A DNA stretch of 37,897 nucleotides from a bacterium (GTDB taxonomy: Bacteria > Electryoneota > RPQS01). Where the stretch lies: NCBI GenBank assembly GCA_020846695.1, contig JADLDM010000029.1, forward strand, positions 1-37,897. Reading direction: 5' to 3'. The position numbers and the translations under genes are program-made. Of the stretch, positions 17,901 through 25,203 are shown piece by piece (within the stretch, counting starts at the first letter, position 1; every line of letters begins with the position of its first letter). Under the pieces are notes generated by a model. The model had not been told where the DNA came from. It saw only the letters and a program-made list of their open reading frames with translations, and ran no database searches.

Positions 17901-19725
17901 CCCGACTGTCGCCTGGGCGGCAACCGATACGACGACCGACCTGCTCAGCGCGCCGCAAGATATCGAAGTGGTTACACTGCTTGGCGAAGTCTATCTCGTG
18001 GTCAGTGACAACGGAAATGACCGAATTGTCATCTACAAAGACAACGACGCCGCGGGCTCAGGTGGCGACAATGCGCCCGAGTATGTGGAAGAATGCGGCA
18101 GCGAAGGAACAAGCCTGAATCAGTTCATCAACCCGATGGGACTTGGTGTCATGGCCGAGGACAACGGCTTAATTGTGATGGCCGCCGATGCGGATCGCAA
18201 TGAAGTCTGCAAGATCGTTTCTCGTGACTGGCTGTTGGAAGTCGGACAGGATACCACCGGTGGGCCCGACGGCGAGAACGAAATCCCCGAACTCGCCCTG
18301 GTGGACGGAATTGACGGCGACAACTATCTACTTTTGCAGCCCGGCGCAACCCGCACGCTCCAACTTGTCGTGAACAATCCCGACTCTCTGATTTCCGTGC
18401 GCGCATCATGTACGTTCAACGCAACGATGATCCGCGTGCTCTCAATATCCGAAGGAAATCTATGGAGCGGCGAGCGCTACACCAACACGATCTTCCTTAC
18501 CGACGTGGACAATACTGCGGGAACCTTCGACGTCAACTCCGCGATGGTCGGAGATGACGACGGACTTTCCTTGAATGACTCGCGCGTCGGCGCAACGATT
18601 ACTGTTCAGGCTCTGACGGCGCTGACGGTTCCCGCAACCGGTGCAATTTCCTTTGCGACGGCGACCGATTTGCGCAGCGTCGGGAATATTCCTGTGACGA
18701 ACGGCGTGCGCCGTGGAGTCACGCTCCGCGCAGGCTACCTCGCGGATATTGCATCGGCAGGCGGATCGCCGGGACAGGCTCCTTCGATGATCCCCGAGCC
18801 TGACGGAAGAATTGACTTTGCCGACGTCAACATCTTTACGCAAGGTTGGAACGGAAACGGCATTATCTTTGATCCGATTTCAGACATTGGACCGTATCTC
18901 GGTTCAACACTGCCGGGATTGATTGCAGATCCCGACGGAAGACTCGACGCCTTTGACTTGCTCTCGCTTTCGACCATGTACAACTGGTACAACAGTCAGG
19001 GCGCGGCGTCTTTTGATCCACGCGGATTTGACGTGACCTCGATGGACAATGGAAACTCAATTCGCGTGGTTTCGAGCAGTGATGAAAACGGCGTCACGCT
19101 GACACTTTACGCCGATCAGATTTTGAATCTGACTTCCGCACATTGTATTCTTGAGATGGCTTCGCCTGCCGCACAGATCGTTACGATTGAGGAGGGTGAC
19201 TTCCTGAATCGTGAAGCGCAGACGATCTTCCTTGCGACCAACGGAGGAACATTCGCCGACATCAACGTCGGTCGCTTGAGCCGTGAAAATCCGGGAATTT
19301 CCGGAAGCGGCGCAATTGCCACGGTGCGCGTCACTCTGCCCGCCGGTGTATCGCCCGATTTGACCGTGATGTACGAACTGCGCAATCAGGAAAATGATCT
19401 TGTTGGATTCGGACAGACCACCAGTGTGGAAAATGCCGAAGTGCCGACGCAATTCGGATTGGCTCCGGCCTATCCGAATCCTTTCAATTCGACTACCTCA
19501 ATCAAGTTCATGCTGCCTGAGGCCGCTGACCTTTCTCTGCGCGTGTTCAATGTGTTGGGTCAGGAAGTCGCCACTCTGGTCAACGGTCATTTCAATGCGG
19601 GTATTCACGTCGTGCATTGGGATGCCACGAGTGAGAGCAACACTGCTCTGCCCTCCGGCGTCTTCTTCGCGCGCCTTGAAGCCAACGGCAGAACCGATAT
19701 TCAGAAGCTCGTCTTGATGAAATAG
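14914..19725 (+). CDS. giant exported multidomain protein: Asp-box/sialidase-like, NHL propeller, cohesin-like, dockerin-like, C-terminal sorting domain
   Basis: A 1603-residue exported protein with a signal peptide (MHTWRNLLHAALLTGLVWTNTQA). In order: beta-rich region to about 350; propeller with Asp-box strands such as SDDYGQTWSTP (about 390) and SSDGISWSAG; NHL-like strands FLSDTDNHRVKVI (about 825), VCDTGNNRLQKFSY (971), VVSDNGNDRIVIY (1029); cohesin-like domain (about 1129-1265); dockerin-like pair of EF-hand loops PDGRIDFADVNIF and DPDGRLDAFDLLSL (about 1290-1355); second cohesin-like domain (1372-1505); sorting tail PNPFN...LGQEVATL...LMK (1512-1603). The tail type directs export and anchoring in type IX-like systems. 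No catalytic Tyr/Glu set of true sialidases was identified, so binding or scaffolding is likelier. GGAGG lies about 13 nt upstream of ATG. Confidence 0.85.
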   Translation: MHTWRNLLHAALLTGLVWTNTQAATTYRSFLEWNGPYFHVRHGLTADSSAYLDYMVNNPLPLYSTPFSSPSAVELYGSADAPVAFVVDHDHRRVQVFSANAGWNVEALFYSTTPVQGNYGGRSVKFSLGEVLPGSERMWINGQFFTRVNSLTGYGASDSVYTIVYSGVPNTGGVATLPLGWALQPTDSVRVEYAYANPPGSSGVGDLDYVLYQTAPTDIPLQLNEATSATDPAMTDLTGIAINASVRLGAVVDVYLVNGLSNGNGALASYELSAVGAGGNFTHVDTYPGELGRPYDVEVVETNVNVDGTVAEGTPSGAANSTLTESITNQNTFLGHDYRITFSFDTSSAMNGVAAPDAEENDLAYEVATGRLHMVMTSDAADPGTAYSFSDDYGQTWSTPVTISPSTLTGVHDRPRMAIESNGNLHVVYEAVNGSGDRHLYHSVSSDGISWSAGIELTTALTPSTVADNRYCNLLVDPSDNVHLIWSGDDDVYHRIYNGSWGAANLIASGAGADFSAPHAVMDNVGRIYVAYVSASTAPADISYLHYNGAVWGSYETGGFTAGTPDPVTTAAGFVSDGGGRGEAFPLPQIALVDEAIWVFWAGTGTETYGVDQAQLRYNMVSSLDGNFTSGAGTALTTGDDVAPMAFTVAVDENLDLHICWPYGTVVDQEGLRYKKMYADGTWAPLTTTTGREIYEEGAAATVFALEPRLVCPQIAGATAPMLACSKAYTTLGGGSPRGLFKVIDGVVTITDQTTLAEVQTWRVWTNGVADAGGIPGLSFTISNTTDAISSTDDVDATNFNLGDYYELDGTPADKNDLLFLSDTDNHRVKVIRAYDNIDDCFGGDTRWDVPGQSDGTPSQTYKLATVGGEGSFTVWASPDSLPWTIVDDLLIAGPADRYCELDRYTKEVRFGDGAHGLIPPDGAFIRVRYEESVDEAEFGTLGSGTGQMSYPRGVAAAYNENLGVYDVYVCDTGNNRLQKFSYNPNSSVNPNSWTSPTVAWAATDTTTDLLSAPQDIEVVTLLGEVYLVVSDNGNDRIVIYKDNDAAGSGGDNAPEYVEECGSEGTSLNQFINPMGLGVMAEDNGLIVMAADADRNEVCKIVSRDWLLEVGQDTTGGPDGENEIPELALVDGIDGDNYLLLQPGATRTLQLVVNNPDSLISVRASCTFNATMIRVLSISEGNLWSGERYTNTIFLTDVDNTAGTFDVNSAMVGDDDGLSLNDSRVGATITVQALTALTVPATGAISFATATDLRSVGNIPVTNGVRRGVTLRAGYLADIASAGGSPGQAPSMIPEPDGRIDFADVNIFTQGWNGNGIIFDPISDIGPYLGSTLPGLIADPDGRLDAFDLLSLSTMYNWYNSQGAASFDPRGFDVTSMDNGNSIRVVSSSDENGVTLTLYADQILNLTSAHCILEMASPAAQIVTIEEGDFLNREAQTIFLATNGGTFADINVGRLSRENPGISGSGAIATVRVTLPAGVSPDLTVMYELRNQENDLVGFGQTTSVENAEVPTQFGLAPAYPNPFNSTTSIKFMLPEAADLSLRVFNVLGQEVATLVNGHFNAGIHVVHWDATSESNTALPSGVFFARLEANGRTDIQKLVLMK

Positions 19726-19749
19726 CACATCTTCGTCTCCTCCTTACAA

Positions 19750-19783
19750 AAAGAGGGCGACCCGAAATTGGGTCGCCCTCTTT
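19750..19783. terminator. bidirectional hairpin terminator between convergent genes
   Basis: A 14-bp perfect stem (AAAGAGGGCGACCC / GGGTCGCCCTCTTT) with loop GAAATT. Read on the minus strand it is followed by a five-T run; on the plus strand the stem ends in TTT. It serves the genes ending at 19725 (+) and 19834 (-). Confidence 0.88.
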
Positions 19784-19802
19784 GCATAGCGCAATGATTC
19801 GC

Positions 19803-19828
19803 CGTTGTGGGTTTCCAGACCCGCAACG
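19803..19828. repeat. inverted repeat, GTTGTGGGT type
   Basis: CGTTGTGGGT-TTCCAG-ACCCGCAACG: arms of 10 nt with one mismatch and a 6-nt loop, beside the terminator. It shares the GTTGT head with the hairpins at 21299 (minus) and 33551. Confidence 0.6.
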
Positions 19829-19833
19829 ATGAT

Positions 19834-21231
19834 TTACTCAAACACCGGAGAGACTCTGAAGAACTCCTTGTCGTTCATCGGAGCAATTTGTGTCGAAAGC
19901 ACACTCGAATCAAAGTAATCCGAAACAGAATTTGTGAAGTCGGGATTGTTTGCGCGTTCGAGGCGATAGGCCGTCGCATGGCGATAGGCTGTCCAGCGCA
20001 GTTCCAGTGTGTTGGCAGCAATCCACTGAATCGTTAGGGTCTGCGCGGCCTGAACCGGCTCGTAAACTCGAACAAGCTTAGTTGCATCTTCAAAGGTGAC
20101 GATCTGGTCGAAACCGGGCGAAGTCAATGTGTATTTCGGCACTCCGAGCACGCTCGACGTAGAATCTACCCAAACTCCCGTTCTGCCGTCACGAATCTGA
20201 AACTTTCCAGACCAGAATGTCAGCAGATCTTGTCCGGTGCCATTCTGAATGAGTGCGGAGAACGTGTTTGCGTTCACAGATGGAGTCGTGAAAGCGATCT
20301 CACCAGTCACGGCATCATAGCAAACGCCGGGCGTGTGAAAGATACGTCTTGTGCCATCAATGTCTTGAATCGCGACTATACGTCCAAGCACTGTAAGGGT
20401 GTCAAAGTATGATTGGTTAAAGAAATTGGCCTCTTCGGTGACGCCGATTCGCAGTGAATAGACATAGTGGTTTTCTTCATCATCGTAGCAACCATAGAAG
20501 TAGCGCCAGTAACCACTCTTGAAAGCAATCGATAGGTCTTCAGAGCGATCAAAGATGTCCAATTGGAAATTCTGAAATGCGTCGACTGCCCCGCCCGGTA
20601 GCCATATCATGACGCCTTGGGCCACCCAGATGTCCCAATCACATCCAGTTGGGTCGTCCCAGTACCATGTAGTCCCAGACACAAGCAGGTACTGCGAAGT
20701 CAAGGGGGGAGCTGGCCAGGATTCCATTGAGAACGCCTGAACTTCTTCACCCCAGCCCCAGTGGATAAGACTCTGTCGCGCAAATACTGAATCACCCTCC
20801 AAATCAAAGTAGTATACGTCAAGATCTTCGGCTGGCCAGTCAATAGAGTATGGCTTGCCTGCTGCAACGGGTCCCGCAACATCCTGCATCTTGAGCAGCG
20901 AGAGGTCTGCCCAAGACATAGCCCATGGATCGGAGTCATACTCAGTTCGAGGGAAACGGAGAAATCCAAGATCACCGTCCCCACTTGTTTTGAACCAAAT
21001 CGTATCCACTGCCGGATTGATCAGCGTATCATTTCCCAGCGAATCTTCTCCCCAAACCGCGGCGCCTGCTGTCACCGCTGCCCAGCCGAAACTCGTGCTG
21101 TCTTCATAGTGTTGCACATCCCAAGTGATCGTCCGCGCGGGCAACTGTATCTCTGCGACGAGTTGCAATGGAATCTCAGCAATTGCAGTTGTCGCGCAGG
21201 CAATCAGTCCTATGATAGCAAATCGGTTCAT
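19834..21231 (-). CDS. exported protein of unknown function
   Basis: A 465-residue protein from ATG 21231; the track's start at 21291 adds 20 residues in front of a clean signal peptide (MNRFAIIGLIACATTAIA) and would lie upstream of the promoter. The mature part is beta-rich with many Trp and Asp residues (WYWDDPTGCDWDIWVAQG). The last 85 residues (about 380-465; LTIQWIAANTLELRWTAYRHATAYRLERA) look like one fibronectin-III-like domain. Unlike the other large exported proteins here, it has no C-terminal sorting tail. I do not recognise the main domain. It is transcribed on its own between a terminator upstream (hldD) and one downstream; the predicted promoter lies six bases before the ATG. Confidence 0.75.
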   Translation of the reverse strand: MNRFAIIGLIACATTAIAEIPLQLVAEIQLPARTITWDVQHYEDSTSFGWAAVTAGAAVWGEDSLGNDTLINPAVDTIWFKTSGDGDLGFLRFPRTEYDSDPWAMSWADLSLLKMQDVAGPVAAGKPYSIDWPAEDLDVYYFDLEGDSVFARQSLIHWGWGEEVQAFSMESWPAPPLTSQYLLVSGTTWYWDDPTGCDWDIWVAQGVMIWLPGGAVDAFQNFQLDIFDRSEDLSIAFKSGYWRYFYGCYDDEENHYVYSLRIGVTEEANFFNQSYFDTLTVLGRIVAIQDIDGTRRIFHTPGVCYDAVTGEIAFTTPSVNANTFSALIQNGTGQDLLTFWSGKFQIRDGRTGVWVDSTSSVLGVPKYTLTSPGFDQIVTFEDATKLVRVYEPVQAAQTLTIQWIAANTLELRWTAYRHATAYRLERANNPDFTNSVSDYFDSSVLSTQIAPMNDKEFFRVSPVFE

Positions 21232-21237
21232 AGTTCT

Positions 21238-21265
21238 AATATACGGCGAAGTTTTGGGAAAGCAA
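21238..21265 (-). promoter_or_regulatory. predicted leaderless promoter of the exported protein gene
   Basis: On the minus strand: TTGCTT, 16-nt spacer, TATATT, then six bases (AGAACT) and ATG. The start site is expected at or within a base or two of the ATG, and no Shine-Dalgarno sequence is present. Confidence 0.6.
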
Positions 21266-21293
21266 GACTCGAAAGGGTCAGAGTAATTCACAC

Positions 21294-21322
21294 AAAAAGG
21301 GCGGCACCCCTGCCGCCCCTAC
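21294..21322 (-). terminator. Rho-independent terminator of hldD, built from a GTAGGGG-headed repeat
   Basis: On the minus strand: GTAGGGGCGGCA-GGGG-TGCCGCCC followed by TTTTTG. An 8-bp perfect stem plus T-run just after the hldD stop. The head TTGTAGGGGCGG is shared with the repeat at 33551. Confidence 0.82.
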
Positions 21323-21324
21323 AA

Positions 21325-22305
21325 CTACACGTCCGCCAAATATTTCATTCCCGCGTGCATGTAGTCCTTCACGTAGGATTGCACATATTCCGCAAACCGG
21401 TCGGGAAATTGAGGAAGTCCGGCGGCGAGAAGTTTCGTCATGTCCGCACGCGTTTCGTATTGATAGCGGCCGCGCAGATCTTCGGGCATCGGAAAGTATT
21501 CGATGTTCGCGGGCTTGCCAAGCGCTTTGAAGACGTTTTCTGCAAGCTGATTGTAGGTATGCGGCATGCCGGTTCCCAGATTGAAAATCCCGTTCACTTG
21601 CGGACGATCCAACAAGAAGAGAATCCCCGCGAGCACCTCTTCGATATGAATGAAATCGCGCCGCTGTTCGCCATGACCAAACCCGTCGCGATGCGATTCA
21701 AACAGGCGAACCTTTCCGGTATCACGCGCCTGCGGATAGGCGTGCATCACCACCGAGGCCATGCGCCCCTTGTGATATTCATTCGGCCCGAACACATTGA
21801 AGAACCTAAGTCCCGCCACGCGCTTCTGCCACCCACGATCCAAGACCATCCTATCAAACAGCCACTTCGAGAAACCGTACGCATTCAGTGGTCTGAGCTT
21901 CGGAGTCAGTTCGTCATCATCGGAAAAGCCGAGCGAGCCGTCACCGTAGGTTGCAGCGGAAGAAGCGTAAATAAACCGCGCGTTTTGAGCCAGCGTCCAT
22001 TCGCACAGCTTGCGCGAGTAGTCCACGTTCCATTCATAGAGATAATCCACGTCACGCATGGTCGTGTCCGCGCACGCACCCATGTGAATCACCGCCGTGA
22101 TCTGCGAGGCCCACGTCTCGCGCTTCAAAGCATCAAACAACTGTCCGCGATCCACAAACTGATGAAATTCGAGGCCGCGCAGGTTCATCCACTTCTCGGC
22201 TGTGCCGAAGCGGTCCGCCAAAATTAAACGGCTTTCGCCGCGCTTGTTCAAGGCATGTGCGACCGCGCTCCCGATGAAGCCCGCCGCGCCGGTGATTAGG
22301 ATCAT
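21325..22305 (-). CDS. hldD: ADP-L-glycero-D-manno-heptose 6-epimerase
   Basis: A 326-residue short-chain dehydrogenase/epimerase of the HldD (RfaD) family; the usual length is about 310-330. Rossmann motif GAAGFIGSA (residues 6-14), family block GACADTT (76-82), SSAATYG (115-121), catalytic YGFSK with Tyr143 and Lys147, then NVFGPNEYHKGRMASV and RDFIHIEEV. It converts ADP-D-glycero-D-manno-heptose to the L-glycero form, the donor for inner-core heptosyltransferases, using NADP. The GT9 at 5289-6320 is a plausible user. Cytoplasmic. Start ATG 22305 is fixed by the Rossmann motif at the extreme N-terminus. The gene stands apart from the other LPS genes of the window, with a palindromic element upstream and a terminator downstream. 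Confidence 0.95.
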   Translation of the reverse strand: MILITGAAGFIGSAVAHALNKRGESRLILADRFGTAEKWMNLRGLEFHQFVDRGQLFDALKRETWASQITAVIHMGACADTTMRDVDYLYEWNVDYSRKLCEWTLAQNARFIYASSAATYGDGSLGFSDDDELTPKLRPLNAYGFSKWLFDRMVLDRGWQKRVAGLRFFNVFGPNEYHKGRMASVVMHAYPQARDTGKVRLFESHRDGFGHGEQRRDFIHIEEVLAGILFLLDRPQVNGIFNLGTGMPHTYNQLAENVFKALGKPANIEYFPMPEDLRGRYQYETRADMTKLLAAGLPQFPDRFAEYVQSYVKDYMHAGMKYLADV

Positions 22306-22319
22306 AGTATTTTCAGTTT

Positions 22320-22434
22320 GTCACCCTGCAAGGGTCTATTTGCGCGCCTGACACTGTGCGACCTGTGGTAGAGAGAGAGTCAGGCAATACTGCAATGCGA
22401 GTTGGCTCCCTGAATAGATCCTTACGAGGATGAC
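22320..22434. repeat. long inverted-repeat element, GTCATCCT family, degenerate copy
   Basis: The left end GTCACCCTGCAAGGGTCTATT and the reverse complement of the right end, GTCATCCTCGTAAGGATCTATT, match at nearly every position, giving arms of about 21 nt around a 72-nt centre. It fills the gap between hldD and the GH13 gene. The same terminal sequence occurs at 25122-25191. Confidence 0.75.
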
Positions 22435-22444
22435 AGAATGGGGT

Positions 22445-23995
22445 TTACCGAACTCTCCTCGAAGCAAAATCAAAATTGGGCAATCCCAACGTGGCGTCGT
22501 GATCATGCTCATCATCGGTGACGGCGGATGCATCGCGAATTTCGCAATCCAGCGCGTGAACCTCCCACGGCTCCATGTCCAAATATAGCCCGCGCATCAT
22601 CAGTTCGATCCCGTCGCGAATGAATACCTTCTGCGTTACCTTATCGCGCAGCATCACTTCCTTGCCCTGAAGATTTCCGAAATTCAAATCCACCCAACAC
22701 TGACTGCGGTAATCGGCCCAATTCACAAACACGCGAAGATGCGACGCCTCGCTGTCCCAGGCCTGACCTAAAACCTGCCAATTGGTGTCATTGCCTTGCC
22801 ATGCCTGACGCGGACGCAAGAGTTGCCAGCTTCCGCTGCGCACCGCATCCATTCCCAACACCGTCAAGAGCTGCTCATACATTTCAGTAATCGAGCTGTC
22901 TCTCTCCTCCTTCGGAACTCTCAGGAGTTGCACCGGAGGACGAATCTTCCAACCCATGAACTGCCCCTGATAAAACAGATTCGCGGAGGGCAGTGAAAAC
23001 AGCCAGAAGGCCGCCGCGCGATGAATCGGCTGCGCGAGTCGTGAAGCAATCCGCTTCTCGTCGTGATTCTCGAGAAATCTCAACTTCTTGCGGTGCTTCT
23101 CTTCTTCGTAATCAAACTGCACGCGCGAAAGTCCGGTCGGACTCACGGCCCAATCAAGCGGATCCTTGTCATAGGTCAAATCGAATCCCATCTCAAGCAA
23201 TTCCGGATCAAGCCCCCAATAAACTTCGGCGATGAACGTGAAGTCGGGATATTTGTCGCGCACGCGCTTGACCGCATTGGGCCAGAACTCGCGCATCTCA
23301 CCGCCCCACGTCTTCGTGAAAACGTGCGACAGTATCAGCATCGCCATGTCGCAGCGCACACCGTCACATCTATCTGCAACGGAAAGTAACTCGCCCAACA
23401 CCGCCTCATGCACTTCGGGTTTGCGAAAATCCGGCTGAGCCGTATCGGACCACGCGGGGAAATACGGATCCTTTCCATGCCCGATAATCGCGGTTCCCTT
23501 CTTTGTGTCCACCCTAAAATAGGTCACCGGATCACGCGCAAGGTCCTCCTCGCTTCCTTGAACGTAAAACTCCGGATGCTCAGAGGTCCACGGATGATCG
23601 GCAGCGGTGTGACTCGGCACAAAATCCAGGAACAGCTTCATCCCTCTTGCGTGCAGCTTGGCGCGAAAACTCCGCAAACCCTCTTCGCCGCCTAATTCGG
23701 GATTCACGTTGTATCCCACAATCGCGTAGGGCGACGCCGTAATATCCTCTGCCTTCCAGTCCGAAAGCACCTCGGCATAGTCCTTCTGCAAGCCTTCGTG
23801 CGCGCGCGCAATCTCGCGGCTGCGGGCAGACGGAGTCCAGATTCCCATCAGCCAGACCGCATCCACGGAGCGGGATTGCCAGAGGTCAAAGTGCTCATCC
23901 GCGACCCGAGACAGCGAGATCGGCGTGCCGCCGCCAAGCTGTCTGAGCCAGACGCGGGTATTAATTTCGAGGATCGTGCCTGCCGGTCTAAACAC
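22445..23995 (-). CDS. GH13 alpha-amylase family glycosidase
   Basis: A 516-residue cytoplasmic GH13 enzyme with no signal peptide. The barrel carries the conserved family regions: DFVPSHT (region I, about 124-130), DGVRCDMAM with nucleophile Asp216 (region II), FIAEVYWG with acid/base Glu257 (region III) and LENHDEKR with Asp312 (region IV). A beta-sandwich C-terminal domain (about 430-495) follows. The subfamily is unclear; the W-rich N-terminus (INTRVWLRQL) is seen in maltogenic or trehalose-type relatives, so the substrate is probably an alpha-glucan or alpha-glucoside. GTG start at 23995 is supported by AAAGGA seven bases upstream. It is transcribed divergently from the FKBP gene through overlapping promoters. 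Confidence 0.92.
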   Translation of the reverse strand: MFRPAGTILEINTRVWLRQLGGGTPISLSRVADEHFDLWQSRSVDAVWLMGIWTPSARSREIARAHEGLQKDYAEVLSDWKAEDITASPYAIVGYNVNPELGGEEGLRSFRAKLHARGMKLFLDFVPSHTAADHPWTSEHPEFYVQGSEEDLARDPVTYFRVDTKKGTAIIGHGKDPYFPAWSDTAQPDFRKPEVHEAVLGELLSVADRCDGVRCDMAMLILSHVFTKTWGGEMREFWPNAVKRVRDKYPDFTFIAEVYWGLDPELLEMGFDLTYDKDPLDWAVSPTGLSRVQFDYEEEKHRKKLRFLENHDEKRIASRLAQPIHRAAAFWLFSLPSANLFYQGQFMGWKIRPPVQLLRVPKEERDSSITEMYEQLLTVLGMDAVRSGSWQLLRPRQAWQGNDTNWQVLGQAWDSEASHLRVFVNWADYRSQCWVDLNFGNLQGKEVMLRDKVTQKVFIRDGIELMMRGLYLDMEPWEVHALDCEIRDASAVTDDEHDHDATLGLPNFDFASRRVR

Positions 23996-24023
23996 GGCGT
24001 TTTCCTTTGCTTGGTGTACTTGC

Positions 24024-24051
24024 TTGCGCCTTTGGGGGGACTTCTTATATT
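24024..24051 (+). promoter_or_regulatory. predicted promoter of the FKBP gene
   Basis: TTGCGC, 16-nt spacer, TATATT at 24046-24051; expected start near 24058 and a leader of about 52 nt. The -10 almost coincides with the minus-strand -10 of the GH13 gene. Confidence 0.5.
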
Positions 24052-24075
24052 AACGCATTGCGGCCTAAAAGACAA
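24047..24075 (-). promoter_or_regulatory. predicted promoter of the GH13 gene
   Basis: On the minus strand: TTGTCT, 17-nt spacer, TAATAT (24052-24047). The expected start near 24040 leaves a leader of about 45 nt with AAAGGA before the GTG. Confidence 0.55.
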
Positions 24076-24109
24076 GGCCGACCGTTTCGCCCTAAACCGA
24101 AAGGAAACT

Positions 24110-24643
24110 ATGAATTTGTCAACCGTTACGCACGTTCTGGCGGCGGCGGCCTGTGCCCTCTTTCTGGGTTGTGGAGGCAGTGAAACCAAAACCCCCGCAA
24201 AGAAGGCATCCGACTCCCCCCAGCAATCCACCAAAACCGAGAGTAAACCCGTGACCGAACAGCCCACAGGCGGCCCCACCAAAGTGTCCGGCGATACCGT
24301 GACCACTGCTTCCGGACTTCAATATCTGATGATCAAAGAAGGATCCGGCGAGATGCCGAAGGTGGGCGAAATAGTGACCGTGCATGCGAGCGGTTGGTTT
24401 ACAGACGGCAAGAAATTTTGGTCGAGCCATGATGATGGAAATCCACTCGTGTTCGCGCTTGGCGCGACGCCGCCGAAAGTCATTGCCGGATGGGAAGAGG
24501 GACTCCTGTTAATGAAGGCGGGCGAGAAACGCCAACTAATCATACCTGCGAAGCTTGCTTATGGAGAGAACGGTCGCCCCGGCGCGATTCCGCCCAATGC
24601 AACTCTGATCTTCGATGTCGAGTTGGTGGGGATTAAGAAGTAG
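24110..24643 (+). CDS. lipoprotein FKBP-type peptidyl-prolyl cis-trans isomerase
   Basis: A 177-residue lipoprotein from ATG 24110 (AAAGGAAACT upstream); the track's 23798 start runs back through the opposite GH13 gene. Signal with lipobox LFLGC (Cys21), a charged Ser/Thr/Pro linker (about 25-65), then an FKBP domain (about 68-176): TASGLQYLMIKEGSGEMPKVG, VHASGWFTDGKKFWSS, KVIAGWEEGLLLMKAGEKRQL, LAYGENGRPGAIPPNATL. The usual FD of FDSS is FWSS here. FKBPs speed cis-trans isomerisation at prolines; membrane-anchored periplasmic ones assist folding of envelope proteins. It is monocistronic, with its own promoter and a strong terminator. Confidence 0.93.
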   Translation: MNLSTVTHVLAAAACALFLGCGGSETKTPAKKASDSPQQSTKTESKPVTEQPTGGPTKVSGDTVTTASGLQYLMIKEGSGEMPKVGEIVTVHASGWFTDGKKFWSSHDDGNPLVFALGATPPKVIAGWEEGLLLMKAGEKRQLIIPAKLAYGENGRPGAIPPNATLIFDVELVGIKK

Positions 24644-24669
24644 TTTTCAGTTCCTGTCGAATAAATGAT

Positions 24670-24703
24670 CGAGGCGAGCCATTTGGCTCGCCTCGACTTT
24701 TTT
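24670..24703 (+). terminator. Rho-independent terminator after the FKBP gene
   Basis: An 11-bp stem CGAGGCGAGCC-ATTT-GGCTCGCCTCG, then ACTTTTTT. Confidence 0.9.
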
Positions 24704-24722
24704 CACAAGATGTGTGACTTTG

Positions 24723-25049
24723 TTATGGTGTCGGCTCGGTGCGAGTCATACGTTCGGTTCTGAGCCGTGTCAGTTCGTCCTGATAGTAGCGGATGCGTTC
24801 GCAGTGTCCTGCAATCGCATGATTCTCAAGCGTGGGAACCTCCCCCGCCTGAAGCATTTCGTGGCACTTCTGTCCGAGTGTTTCTTGCGCGTGGCGAAGC
24901 CTGCGCTCCGTTTGCGCTTCTTCCATTCGTATCCGGCCCTGCCGCGCCAATTCGTCGCCCTTGTCCCGCAGATCGCGCATCCCCGACAACACCGTATCAC
25001 GGACATCGTCCCAAAAATTTACGGTCGTGTTCTTGTCTTGAGTCTTCAT
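24723..25049 (-). CDS. small charged coiled-coil protein, function unknown
   Basis: A 108-residue, highly charged, helical protein with heptad-like stretches (RDLRDKGDELARQGRIRMEEAQ, about 23-44; YYQDELTRLRTER near the C-terminus) and two Cys (about 62 and 83). No signal peptide, membrane segment or recognised domain. ATG 25049 has AGAGGG four to nine bases upstream, so translation is plausible. It lies downstream of cutA on the same strand but is separated from it by a 70-nt palindromic element. It could be a chaperone-like or envelope-stress accessory protein, but nothing in the sequence decides this. Confidence 0.72.
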   Translation of the reverse strand: MKTQDKNTTVNFWDDVRDTVLSGMRDLRDKGDELARQGRIRMEEAQTERRLRHAQETLGQKCHEMLQAGEVPTLENHAIAGHCERIRYYQDELTRLRTERMTRTEPTP

Positions 25050-25121
25050 AGCGCCCTCTTGAGGGTTGGTTTCCTATATGTGCTACTCGTTGAACTCGTG
25101 ATTCGTTCCAAGTATCGCGTC

Positions 25122-25191
25122 GTCATCCTGAGCGTAGCGAAGGATCTCTCAGAGGGGTCCTTCACTTCGCCAAGCCTGTGTTCAGGATGAC
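25122..25191. repeat. palindromic interspersed element, GTCATCCTGA family
   Basis: Perfect 10-nt terminal inverted repeats (GTCATCCTGA / TCAGGATGAC) enclose further imperfect pairing (GCGAAGGATC against GGTCCTTCACTTCGC). 70 nt in all, between cutA and the coiled-coil gene. Non-coding. A degenerate relative lies at 22320-22434. Confidence 0.85.
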
Positions 25192-25203
25192 AAAACTAAG
25201 GCG

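Noticed and set aside
14914-19725. true sialidase (GH33) assignment
   Set aside because: Asp-box strands are present but the Arg triad, Tyr and Glu of GH33 could not be identified; kept as propeller only.
21109-22227. 372-codon plus-strand frame
   Set aside because: It lies antisense to hldD, which has complete family motifs; the frame reads as His/Arg-rich shadow sequence.
22320-22434. insertion sequence remnant with transposase
   Set aside because: No transposase-like coding sequence inside; only the inverted arms are seen.
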